DNA of 64,000 nucleotides from Alligator mississippiensis (lineage: Eukaryota; Chordata; Crocodylia; Alligatoridae): positions 48,171,036-48,235,035 of the forward strand of contig NC_081829.1 in assembly GCF_030867095.1 (NCBI RefSeq). The letters are read 5' to 3'. The notes under the pieces were generated by a model. That model was not told where the DNA came from. It did no database searches and worked only from the letters and a program-made list of their open reading frames with translations. This document shows, in pieces, positions 36,301 through 47,360 of this stretch. Each line of letters opens with the position of its first letter. Position 1 is the first letter of the stretch. A program made the position numbers and the translations under genes.

Positions 36301-38244
36301 TTAATGTTTTCCTCCTCTATACTATAAAATGTTAAACCTTTTCAAGTATTAGTATAGAAGCTATGGTCCAAATTCTCTATGTTATTAGAGTGTTTAGCCC
36401 CCACTGATTGCAGTACATGAGATTTCCCAGACTTTAATAGGATTGAGCATCTAGCTATCTGTGAGGCTCTGAGCCTGCATGTCTGACTTTGAGGACTCTT
36501 TAATTTTAAAGGAATATGATCCATCACGGTTTGTCTTTTTTTCAAAGCCATGATGATGCTCTTTTCAAAATCCCCTTCTATCAATTTCATTGGTATTAAT
36601 TCGGTGATGTAATATGCCCAGCAAACAAACACTACCAACTTCCTCCTGTTAACTGAATTTTTTTTTTTTAGGTTTCATCCCCCATCACCATATATTTGTA
36701 TAATACTAAGGAAAGAGGGTAATACATTAAAGAAGACATAACAAAGTTTAGGATCTATTCTGAAGATTAACTGCCAACTGGGAGATTCCTTGGATCATTA
36801 GTTGCAGCTGGTCACTAGCATCTGGAAAATGCCATTGCTGTTCTTTATAACACTGTAGGAAATAAATAAGTGTATTACTATCTTTTCACAGATGATGCAG
36901 TTACAATTAGTTTGCACAAGGTACTTATTTACTTTAGTCTGTAAATGCAATATGTCACATTCTTCATGGAAACAATATATAGAGAGCTACATTAAGGTTT
37001 GTAATATGCTTTAACGATACTGGATCAGAAATCTTAGCTATTAAACACTCAGATTGAATGAATCATTTTTCTCAATAATCCATTTTTCTTTTAGCTTGAT
37101 GTTTTATTTGCTAATTTTTTTGGTTCCATCTCTGACAGATAACTTCCAAAATCTTTTCCAAATGAAATAAAACTGAATATTTATCATGCAATATGATACC
37201 TTCTTATAACTGGCCAACAAAGCCATGTTCCAGGTAGTTGTGCAAGATGCTGAACAGGTGCCAGCTCTATAGTATGAGCCACTCAGCTGAAAAGAGGGCC
37301 ACAAAGAAGCTATTTCTATGATGGGCTGGCAATATTTTCATGTACATCCAAACAGAATCAGTGTAAGGGGCCATCAAAATGACTCACCCATGATATTGCC
37401 TAATAAACTACTTAAGTTTTTTCCAGTAGTTCGAAGTCAAAAGATGCCTGTATAAAGGACCAGGAGCATACCTGTTTTTTCTGTCACCATTTACGAGCCA
37501 TACTGCAACCTATAGGCAAACAATCTACTATTAATGGTGAATTATCACTTACAATCAAAACCCATCTCCTTCTAGGGCTCATCACACATCCTCTGTTTTA
37601 CTGATATTTTAAATGTGATATTATTTTTATTTTTTCTCTAAACAAAACCTAGAATCAAAGTACATAATTTATTTTAAAGGGCCTGATTCTGATTTAGTTT
37701 TCACTGGTGTATAAGAAACCCTGATAGGATACATGCAAGAAACTGCTTTGTTTGAACTTCAAAGCCATGGGCTAATTTTAAAATAAAGGAACACTAAATA
37801 GAAAAAAAAACAACATTTTTTTTAATGAGAAAATGGAGCTGGGCTGGGCTGGGCTGTAGTGGGTGCTAAGTTGCATGGTTGACAGCCCAGAGGTTGCAAA
37901 TTTGAGGCCATAGGAGAAATGCCAATGGCATTGCCATGTCAAATTCCAACAAATATGTGAATTTTGCTAAATCTTGTCACAAGGACAGGGACATGAGAAG
38001 GAAGGATGAGAAAAATCAATGCTTACAAATATAAAATGGTCATTTTTTCTACCAGTTTAAGTGCCCAAATATGAGATTTGAACAGTCAGTTTAAGTATCC
38101 AAGTTTACTGAAAATGGGAGCAAGAGTCAAACTGGTCATTAGTTTGGAGTATCCTCCAAAGATATTTAATGTATATTATTGTATAATAGTAGTAAGATGC
38201 TGTAGTGATGTGTAATTACAGATGTGTAACAATGGTACTGAAGG
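30386..38244. other. Intergenic desert between CDK1 and RHOBTB1
   Basis: About 7.9 kb of AT-rich DNA in which I recognise no exon, tRNA, rRNA or classified transposon. There are small simple runs: a C-rich run near 31002-31018, an AAACA run near 33890-33913, and GGGCT repeats near 37840-37856. Open frames here are short and without domain signatures. Confidence 0.5.
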
Positions 38245-38252
38245 TACTAGAG

Positions 38253-38479
38253 CAGGGATTGGTAACCTATGGCCCATGGGCCATATCTGGCCTGTGGAGC
38301 CTTTGGATCTGCCTACAGAGCCATGGCTTTTACGGCATTTATTGATGGTAGTGGTCTTTCTATGCCATGCTGGAACTAGGGGGAAGGAAGTTGTGGAGGT
38401 GGCTGGTTCCTCATACTGGCTGACCTAGCCTGAGATGGGTCATTCCAGCCCCTCACCCAAAAAACATTGCTTACCTGTG
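38253..38479. mobile_element. hAT-type MITE with 8-bp target duplication
   Basis: It starts CAGGGATTGGTAACCTATGG and ends ATTGCTTACCTGTG. The flanks TACTAGAG (38245-38252) and TACTAGAA (38480-38487) differ at one base. It is 227 bp long and non-coding. Confidence 0.8.
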
Positions 38480-38487
38480 TACTAGAA

Positions 38488-40556
38488 CATTAGTGAAATC
38501 CAAAAGCCTTCGTATAAGAGATCACAAGCAAAATATGGAGGGTCCATAAGTGTCTGATGTATATAACTTGTGATATTGTCCCATTGATCCTTTAATTGAA
38601 GCTCTATGAATTCCTTCTTTCTCTGGCAGGTGGTTTATTTAAACTGTGCTAGCAATAAATTTAAAGTTTATGCAGGCACCCTAAGTATCCTGTTTTGTCA
38701 GCAGAACACCTCTGATCACCACCCAGAGTTCTCAAAGATAAACAATGAAATCCCTGACATACAATTAGCAAAGGTTTCACAGGAGAGAAAAATAAGTATG
38801 GTTACACGACTTAGTAAACCCTCCAACCTTTGTCCGCTTTTAAAGGCAAACATGCATCTATCAGAAGAAACCAGATGTTTCAAGCTTTTCAATTTAGTTC
38901 CTGGCTGGAGCTGCAATTATAAGTACTGCAAACTGAAGGTGGTGGCATTTCTGGCTTATACTTTGGAGATTTCCTCATACATTAGGAAAAAGATCATCCT
39001 GCTGGCAAGAGTACAGTGAAATCTACTGGCTTTTAGAAAACCTGAGGAATCTACTGACATTACTTGGCCAAAGCCCTCTAATCTGAAATCACAGTGTAAA
39101 TGAGAAATTACACTGTGAAAGCAGAAAGCTGGCAAAACAACTAGCCAGGGAGAAACCCATTGAGTATACAAATAAAACCTTGCACACTTTAATGCATGTA
39201 AACCACTCAACAACATAAATTATGGTCCACTGACAAAGTGGTAAAAGGCTTTAAGAAAATTGAAAAAGCTCGTAATAATGAAAGATTATGTCCAAATGGA
39301 AGAGAAGAAACATAGGTCTCACTAAGTAATGCTTTGTCAGCCTTTAATGTAGATAAAATAAACAAAGGGAGTAAAACTTAAAAATAAGCAGGAAGGAGAG
39401 AAATGGGAGCTTAACATACCAGAACAAGTATAATTATTAATAGACATTGGGTTGTGCTTAAAACCCAAAATGCAGCTCTCTCTTCTCACAGACTAAGTCA
39501 ACTGAGCCGAGCCTTTTCTATATACCATTGCACAAAGTTACAAAAAGAGAACTGGGGATTTGCTTTGGAATTGCCAGCATAGAAATGGAAAGCAACACAG
39601 GGTAAGTGACTAGAGGGATTGGTGTTGTAGAGGTGTAATACTGTAGGTATGTCACTCAGGGAATATGGATTTTTGTGGTTTTGATCATGTGAGAGAACTT
39701 TAACCTAACACATGCTTGCTTTCCTGGTATCTTCATACTATTCATCTCAGTTAGTACAAATGCCATCTGCTGAGGACTACAAGACAAGCATTAGGGAGAT
39801 GGTAGATCATGAGCTTGGTGAATCTTTTATATGTACCCTCTCCATGCCATGCATAAAAGAACATGGACAGAGTTGGAATAGATCTACAGATCAGACACCC
39901 GTACTCTGAAGGAGTCTCTATCATGCAGCCTTTGCATCCTGTAGTGAACATAGTCATTATACAGTTGATCTGGTCCATATATTTCCCAGTGAGCAATTCA
40001 AGAATATTTAAGCACCTTGTGAATGAGAAGAATATTATGAATACTCTATGAAAACCTATACACCAGCACCTAGTTGTTCAGTCCTTAGATTAAAAATGTA
40101 TACAACACTACTCCTTCCAGCATTCTAGAAAAGCAAACTTGGAATGGATTTTACAGATAATACCCTCGTCCTTTCTGATCTATAGGAAGGAGTAGTGTAG
40201 AATTAGTAAGTATTCATCACAATGTTTTAGAATGAAGTGGCTACATTCCCTCCTAATCATTTTCTATCTACTTCAGGGAGGTGTTTGAAAATGGTGATAG
40301 ACTTTGATTTTTTGTTGTTTTATTTTTCTGTAATTGCCAATGCTCATATTCAGCAAATGAGGTGAAATGAAATAATAGAAACAATTCACAATTTACTGAT
40401 AAAGTTCTAAGTAGCTTTCAACAAATTCTTCTGTACTTCCATCAACTGTATTGAAGCTGTACCAGGGATGCATTTGATTAGTATGCTCCTAAAATGAGAA
40501 TACATTGCTGGCCAGCTCCAAATTCTCCAGCCTCTCCCCTCTTTATTTATCTGCAC
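38488..40556. other. Intergenic, no recognised feature
   Basis: The 138-codon open frame at 38606-39019 shows no domain that I recognise and lacks gene context. Nothing else is supported. Confidence 0.5.
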
Positions 40557-40844
40557 CAGTGGCCCTCAACCTTTCTACTCTCAAGGCAGCACTTAGAAAA
40601 TCTCAGCTCTTAGCTGTCACTCATTTTTTGATTACAGAAAAATAATATAGCAATTCTGCTGTGAAGAACTTGGTAAGACCACAATGGGTCAGAATAGTTT
40701 TGACACTGTTAATTCCTGTTCATGTGAATCTTGTGTAGGTGTTTGCATATCTAACAGTGTTAATATGGTACAGCACCCCGTGACACCCTTAAAAGGGTCT
40801 CAGGGCACCCCAGGGTGCCATGGCATCCTGGTTGTGAATCACTG
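40557..40844. mobile_element. hAT-type MITE, 288 bp
   Basis: It begins CAGTGGCCCTCAACC and ends GGTTGTGAATCACTG. The flanks ATCTGCAC and AACTACAC match at six of eight. Internally it is related to the CDK1 intron copy at 9028-9270. Confidence 0.75.
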
Positions 40845-41704
40845 AACTACACCCCTCTTCTAGGCCAACCAAGTGTTGAGGAAGTCTTTGTGTCCTCAAC
40901 CCTCCAGGCCCAGGAACTATATAGAAAGAAAGCACTTGACATCCAAGGATAGAGCTCTTATACCTCCAGTGTGAGGTGCTGTGACACAGGAGCTTTGATA
41001 GAGGCAGGGTGAATAAAATGGAGTCAAACTATGGGTAGTTCTTTGCACTTAGAGATGACAATATGGATTTCTCCTGAGAAATAAAATGGCACACCAAAAG
41101 GAAAAAAAAACAGTCTTTATCAAGAAATGTAACAGGCTTAAAACTCCAGCTTCTTGGTAAGATGTCCTATCAATAGCTTTTAATCATACATGCACAGGAA
41201 CAAAGCCCCCAGTTATATGATAGCTTACTAATAGAAGTTGTATGAAGCCTTTCAAAGCAAAATGGGATAAGCCTCAGTTATCTAATGTAGATGTTTGATT
41301 TGAGCTAGCAAGCAAAAAGGAAGTCAGCTATTATTGTAAAGCCTCTTAATCTTGTAGCATGCCACTCCCACCCAATAAATGTTTAGAAAGTAATTCAGAC
41401 TAAAAGTAGCAGTATTGACAGAGTCTGCCCTTTACATGCAGATTAGAGGTTATGTCAAAGATTTAGGATCCTCATGAAATGTCAAGTACAAGCCCTAATT
41501 ATACTGATTGATTTGATTGATGCTTCACTCAAATACAAAGTCAAATTAAGAGATGATACAGGAAATGACTGCTGAAGAGTGCAAAGAAGATTTTTTAGTG
41601 ATTAAGTCACAACATCACCTTAAATGTTCAGAACCAAAACATGAAGACCAAAACATATGGAAATTCAGAGTTCAAAGATGCATCCTTTTTGTAGGTGATA
41701 TGTA
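40845..41704. other. Intergenic, no recognised feature
   Basis: AT-rich spacer with no supported gene or repeat. Confidence 0.5.
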
Positions 41705-41980
41705 CAAGAAACCCTCGCTCTTACAGGTTTGGCATTCGTGGTTTCAAATATTCACAAATGCCAAACCTACATCTTAAATACACTTGCAGTAGCTCCTTGG
41801 GAGCTCCACGTTTGCCGCTGCTGGGCTCCCACCGCCCCTGCCGGGCTCCCATCACACCAGTGCAGCTGTCCCACCCACCAGCCACTGGGGGCACTGTGTT
41901 CATGAAGTGCCTTATGCATGGATTTCGCCATTTGCAGGGATCTCAAGAACGTATCCCCTGCGAATGGCGAGGGTCGCTTG
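41705..41980. mobile_element. TA-flanked MITE, Tigger/MER2-like
   Basis: The ends CAAGAAACCCTCGC and GCGAGGGTCGCTTG are inverted repeats, each flanked by a TA dinucleotide, the target duplication of Tc1/mariner elements. The second segment (GGTTTGGCATTCGTGGTTTC) has the look of the MER2/Tigger left end. The interior is GC-rich and non-coding, 276 bp in all. Confidence 0.7.
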
Positions 41981-42149
41981 TATAAAAAGGACATGACAGA
42001 AATGAAATGGCATGTTCATTTAGTGAATTAATTAGACCTGTGGTTGTTCCCAAATGTCTGTACAGAAGCTGGTGTTGATCAGCTGTGCACTGGGGGCAGG
42101 AAAGGCAACTAGGTTTTAACCTAAATTCTGCTTTTGATGGCTGAAACAT

Positions 42150-42228
42150 CCATATAAAGTCACTTCTCCCCTATCTGTAAAATGAGGCTCATGATACTTA
42201 GCCTCAGTTGTAAAACATTTTGCATTTC
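42150..42228 (+). mobile_element. MIR (ancient SINE) fragment
   Basis: AAGTCACTTCTCCCCTATC, then TGTAAAATGAGGCTCATGAT and ACTTAGCCTC closely follow the MIR core and its 3' side. It is a relic predating the reptile-mammal split. Confidence 0.6.
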
Positions 42229-42566
42229 TCTAGGGAAAGTCTTTTGTCCTGGGATCCTGTGAAGTTGTAATATTGCAGTAACTGTAAGTGCTTTGATTGC
42301 TTATATTGTTATCTTTCTTTTTATATAATGAAATATTTAGCCATTAAGATAAAGCTAATCTTGTTGTTTTACTTTTTATAATATTTTAATCAGTTGTTAT
42401 TGTTCTGGAATTAACCATCTATTTTAAATTTCCTATTGCTTTGCATAAATATATTTGACCTATTGGTCTCATGATTTTAGAATTTAAGTTTGGTATAAGG
42501 AAAATGCTTATGTAAGGTCTGTGGTATGTTTAAAAAGAGGTAATGAAAGAATGAATGATGTATGTA

Positions 42567-43224
42567 TGTGACAACGTGAAGATAGTCCTCTTGCAGCAGG
42601 TGAAAATAGCCTTCTGTGGTTTAAAAGTTAAAGGTTGTAGCAATGTCGAGTCAGCAGTTAAGGATTACCAAATACTAGATCATACTTCACCCTGATGGCT
42701 GAAGATTGCAAACAATGACCCCCCTGAAGATTGGAGACCACAAAGCCAGAAGATCATGTCCTACCAATCCCAGCCTGCCAACAGGACAAGGAGGATGACC
42801 TTCGCATCTGACTCAGCAGAATCTATAGGCTTGTATGGACAGCTATTACTATAAAGAATGAACACAAAGACAAGGATGTGGGTCTTTCCACCTACAAGAA
42901 GGAGTTTTGGGAGCATCCAACAAGACCTTGCTCCATCCCTTGTGGTCAGTCTGGCCAGCTATCAGACTGACTGGAGTGACTCTAGAACTTGGTATCACCT
43001 TAACCTTTGCAGGACTGTCTAACTGTGTGTGTGCTTGTTTCTTTTGTATGAATGAATGAATGAGTATGCATGGGAATGAGTGAAGTAGATAACCTTACTG
43101 TTCTTTATTCTTTTCATGTTGCATGTTTTATGTTTTACGTTCCAATAAATGCGGCATTGTGCCTTATCCCTGATAAGATTCCTGCTTGTTTTTAATTTGC
43201 ACTGTATGCCCTGTGCAGACAACA
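42567..43224 (+). mobile_element. LTR-like fossil, possibly a solo LTR
   Basis: The segment starts TGTGACAACGTG and ends CAGACAACA, has a TG...CA layout, and carries an AATAAA at 43144-43149 about 75 bp from its 3' end, as in U3-R-U5. No internal retroviral region is attached and no clean target duplication is seen, so the assignment as an LTR is tentative. Age is probably considerable. Confidence 0.35.
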
Positions 43225-43528
43225 AAGTATGCAAGATAAATGTGCTAATGCCTTTTCCCCAGGGCAGTGCTGTGTATGTCTGTTAGTTAACAGCAGTTTA
43301 TTCAAATTATTTGCTAAACATTCTAGGGACAAGCTGGTTGGGCTGTGTGAGCTCTCTGGCCATGGAGCAGCGATGCAGCCTGGAAGGGATACATGTGTAA
43401 GGAGCTCTGCCGCTCCTTTTTTATCTCAGGTATTGATTTGGATCAATCAGGACCACCTCAAATGCAGTGTCCTTCAGAGTGAAGCTGGGACTCAGTAAAC
43501 TGGGTTGTGAATTTTACAGCACACTCTC

Positions 43529-44502
43529 TAGGGCTGATTCGAAGGAGATTTGGCCTGATTCGATGGTTGAATCTCCGAATCTGACTTGAATCAGGTGACC
43601 AGTTAAAAGGTCTGAACTGATTCAAAGCTCTCTGAATCTTCAGAAAAGATTCGGAGAGCTTTGATGATTTGGGCAGTCCCTGGTGGCTGCAGCAGGGAGC
43701 TGCAGCCGGACTATGAGCTGATAACTACTAGGGGCAGGGGAAGGGGGGCTGGGGGAGGAGACCATGGGGGGACCCCTGCCAGCCCCCACCCCCTCCCTGC
43801 TCCCCTAGCCCCCCAACCCCCCCCACTCCCCCAGCCCCCCCCACAGGTGCCCTTACTGCCCCAGCTCCTGGCCCTTTAAAGAAAAGCCCTGGTGCTTACT
43901 GGGTGCTGCCGGGCGGGGGGGTGATCCCACTGCTCCATGCTACATGAGGGGCTCTGCATGAGCCCCCTGACCCCCCCCGACCCCCACATTCCCCCAACGC
44001 CCTCACGGTTTCCCTGCCTGATGCGGCTCCGGTCCTTTAAGAAAAAAACAACAGAGAAAAGCCCCAGGACTCACCACTCCTGCAGCAGCTTTGGGGGCTC
44101 ATGCAGAGCCCCCACATGGCGTGGAGAAGCGGGGGGCAGTGGGGATCATTCTCCTGCCAGCAGGAGTGGTGAATCTGGAGGTTTTATTTCTTTTTTCCTT
44201 AAAGGGCTGGAGCCACAGCAGGCAGGGCAGTCATGAGGGCACTGGGGCAGTGGGGGGGAGTTGGGGGCTTGTGCAGAGCCCCCCCATGCAGCATGGGGCA
44301 GTGGGGATTGCCTCCCTACCCAGCAGGACCTGCTGAGTCAGGGCTTTTTTTTTTTAACAAGTGCCGGGAGCTGGGGCGGGTGGGGCAGCCATTGCTGAGC
44401 TGGGGGGAGGGGGGGGGCCGGCCTGGCTGATTCGGAGATTCAGCATTTGGAATTGGCCAAATCTGAATCCGAAGTGAATACTAGCTACTTCGCACAGCCC
44501 TA
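43529..44502. mobile_element. hAT-like element with TAGGGCTG ends and GC-rich core
   Basis: The left end TAGGGCTGATTCGAAGG and the reverse complement of the right end, TAGGGCTGTGCGAAGTAG, correspond. GAATCCGAA / TTCGGAGA subterminal motifs recur on both sides. The flanking 8-mers match at five of eight. The 600-bp interior is extremely G/C-biased (runs of C in 43770-43850 and G in 44390-44418). Open frames inside are compositional. It is a non-autonomous element of about 970 bp. Confidence 0.6.
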
Positions 44503-44764
44503 ATACTATTAAGTCCTCATGTGGAATACTTGTAGTGCTAGAAGTAGATTTGAATATGAAGTGAACTGTCAACAGACCAGTCTAATTGCAAATATAGATA
44601 AGGGTAATAATCCACCAGAATACACTTCGAATCAGTGTCTTCCTGGCTACATGTGGAAGGAGCCACCAAAGTGAGAAATTGAATTAAGGAGTATTTAGAG
44701 AGTGGTTGCTCACCCAAAGGACAGAAACCTTTCCCTGGAGGAACCACTTCAGATTTTGTCAATG

Positions 44765-44765
44765 C

Positions 44766-44832
<67 letters not shown>
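44765..44832. repeat. Compound (TA)n(GA)n microsatellite
   Basis: About 14 TA units are followed by about 19 GA units without interruption. It is simple sequence, likely to be length-variable. Confidence 0.95.
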
Positions 44833-44833
<1 letters not shown>

Positions 44834-45890
44834 CTGTACTGGGACGAAAAAGCTTCCATAGCATCAAATAATTCCAAGAGAAAAGAAATTGAGAAATGTT
44901 TTGAAATGCCCTAACTGGAGACAACAAAGAAAAATTGAAGAAATTGTACTTTTCTAATATGTATGGTACAACCTTATATTCAAAATATTTTTGGAATTCA
45001 CTGCTGTCCCTCCATTCAAAATGCTTGATAATACATATATAAAATTTAATTTGCCATGTAGTCTGAAACCGATGATAAAATTTTCAGCTTCAATGGGCTA
45101 CACAGATAATTAGAATATTCATCACTAATATCTGTAACACCACATCATCCCCATTCAATAGCCATAACTGTCTCAAAAAAATTAATCCCCAGTTGGCATA
45201 CAGAATTCATTTTTTTTTATATACTAGAGATGTGAAATTCTGTTAAGCAATAAAATCTTTTCTCTAGGGTGCTGTCAGCCACCTTGTTATTGAGAAACCT
45301 TGAGAGCAGCAGAAAGGGAGAGAAATGGATAGATACTTCTCTGAAGTGAGTGATCTGACCAGCAAAGCTGTATTAAATGCAGTCATGAATGCCTCTTAAA
45401 GTTGAAGAATGAAACTGAAATCTGGGGAGGGGGAGATAGTTTGCATCTTTAAGACACAGAAGTCTGGCATATGTTATTCATACTGTTTTGATGATCACCT
45501 GTGCTTTTACAAGTTAAGGTCAGACTACTGGGCAATGGTATGTCTGCATGGACAGGGCACCTGTGGGGGGGGGGGGGGGCTGGGGGAGCAGGCAGGGGTC
45601 TCATGTCATAATATACCAGCAAGGCAGGAACTGGCCTACCTGCCCATGATATAGTGCCACAGCTGCACTCAGCAGAAATGCTGATGCTTAACAGCCCTTG
45701 ATATGGTAGTGGGGGGGGGGGGGGTCAGCAGGATGCTCCCCATAAGTACCCTGGTGCTTTGGAATTCCCTACTGCCATCAGTCAAAGATAGCCCAAATTT
45801 ATGAACTTTTAAGGATGTTTATTCAATGCCTTAGAAGAAAACTAGGAAGGACTGAAGTACTGGGGTACCCTTTTTTTTGCTGAAGAGCTG
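44833..45890. other. Intergenic with two long G runs
   Basis: Runs of 15 G (45565-45579) and 14 G (45711-45724) lie about 130 bp apart. Such runs could form G-quadruplex-like structures only with further G tracts. No gene is supported. Confidence 0.6.
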
Positions 45891-45894
45891 AAAG

Positions 45895-46881
45895 GGATAG
45901 AGAGAGAGAGAGTGTGTAAGCCAATCACAGCTAACTAGAGAGTTGCAGTAAGCGAGAGAGAAAGAGTGAGAGAGAGAGAAAAAGGAATTGACAGAGCATG
46001 TGTGAGCCAAACAGAGCTAGCCAGAAGGTTATGATGAGCAAGAGAGAGAAAGAGAAAGGAAAAGAGATAACGAGTGTTAGCCAACCACAAGTAGCCAGAA
46101 GGTAGCAGCAAGTGAGAGAGACTGTGAAAAAGAGAAAGGGATAGAAAGAGGAAGTGTGAGCCAATCACAGCTAGCTAGAGGGTCCCAGCAAGTAAGAGAG
46201 ACAGAAAGGGATAGAGAGAGGGCGTGGGAGCCAATCAAAGCTAGCCAGAGGATTGTGGCGAGTGAGAGAGAGATAAACAAATCTAAAGGGGATATGTGGG
46301 CCAATCACTGCTAGGCAGGGGATTGTGGTGAGTGAGAGGGAAAGGGTGAGAGAGAAAGGGATAGAGAGAGGGTGTGTGAGCCAATCACAGCTAGTGAGAT
46401 GGCCACAGTGAACAAGACAGAGAGTGACAGAGAAAAAGAAAAGGAAAGAGAGAGAGTGTTTGTGTCAATCTCAACTAGCTAGAGCATCGCAGTGAAGGAG
46501 AGAGAGAAACTGAAAGGAACAGAGAGGGCATGGCAGCCAATCACGGCTAGCCAGGGGGTCACGGTGAGTGAGAGAGAAAAAGGGATAGAGAGCCTGAGAG
46601 TCAATTACAGTGGCCCAGAGGGCAGCAGAAAGTGAGTGAGAGATGGTAAGATAGAAAGAAAAAGACATGGAGAGCAAGGCATGTGAGCCAATCATAGCTA
46701 GCCAGAGGGTCATGGTAAGCAAGCGAGCGAGCGAGTGAGAGAGAGAGAGAGCGAGCATGTGAGCGAGTCAGAGCCACCCAGAGGGTAACAGTGAAAGAGA
46801 GAGCAGGGTATGCAAGCCTTTCACACCTAGCCAGAGGGTCGTGGCGAGCGAAAGAGAGAGAGTGTAAAAGAGAGGGAAAGG

Positions 46882-46915
<34 letters not shown>

Positions 46916-46918
46916 ACC
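45895..46918 (+). repeat. GA-rich CCAAT minisatellite, left block
   Basis: About 13 diverged tandem units of roughly 75-85 bp. Each has a core like GTGAGCCAATCACAGCTAGC, then CAGAGGGTC, then GTGAGTGAGAGAGAAAGGGA and AGAGAGAG. Core positions are near 45921, 45997, 46079, 46160, 46230, 46300, 46380, 46460, 46540, 46600, 46688 and onward. The array resumes at 51619 on the far side of a CR1. The long S/L-rich open frames on the minus strand result from repeated GAGA. Confidence 0.9.
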
Positions 46919-47197
46919 ATGATTGGTCACATCAGGAAATTGGTCACATCAGGCCCAGAGCCATGACATGCATCAGCTGTTCCACTAATAGCCCTGCACA
47001 ACAACTATGCAGCCCTTGCACCATCAACAGACAAGGTGTCTGCATCCTCCACACTTAAGACAAACTGCCCCCACCAAGGAAGCAATGAAAAGTGATTGTT
47101 GTGGGAGACTGCTTGCTGTAGGGTTCCATTTGTCATCTAGACCCCTTCGCTCAAGAGGTCTGCTGCCTCCCAGGAGCCAGGATCTGAGATGTCCCTC

Positions 47198-47360
47198 CAG
47201 AGGTGGTGCAATCACCAGCGTAGAAATCTTCATGAGGAGACTGAACGGTCACTTTGCTGGGGTCACCTGACCCCAGTTGTCTTTCCTGCCTGGTGCAGGG
47301 GGGCTGGACCTGATTATCTTGTGAGGTCTCTTCCAACCCCTTACAATCTATGAATCTATG
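47198..47360 (+). mobile_element. CR1 3' end nested in CR1 ORF1
   Basis: From AGAGGTGGTGCAATCACC to AATCTATGAATCTATG, this is a canonical CR1 3' terminus inserted in the same orientation between two parts of the esterase-like ORF1. It is strongly 5'-truncated (163 bp). It could also mark a CR1-CR1 recombination junction. Confidence 0.7.

Noticed and set aside
38606-39019. 137-codon + strand open frame between the two genes
   Set aside because: No domain or splice-site support; AT-rich DNA of this length yields such frames by chance.
45931-46930. Long minus-strand S/L-rich open frames (75-109 codons), also at 51611-52421
   Set aside because: They are translations of the complement of GAGA repeats (CTCTCT giving SLSLSL) and continue through repeat units; no gene signature.
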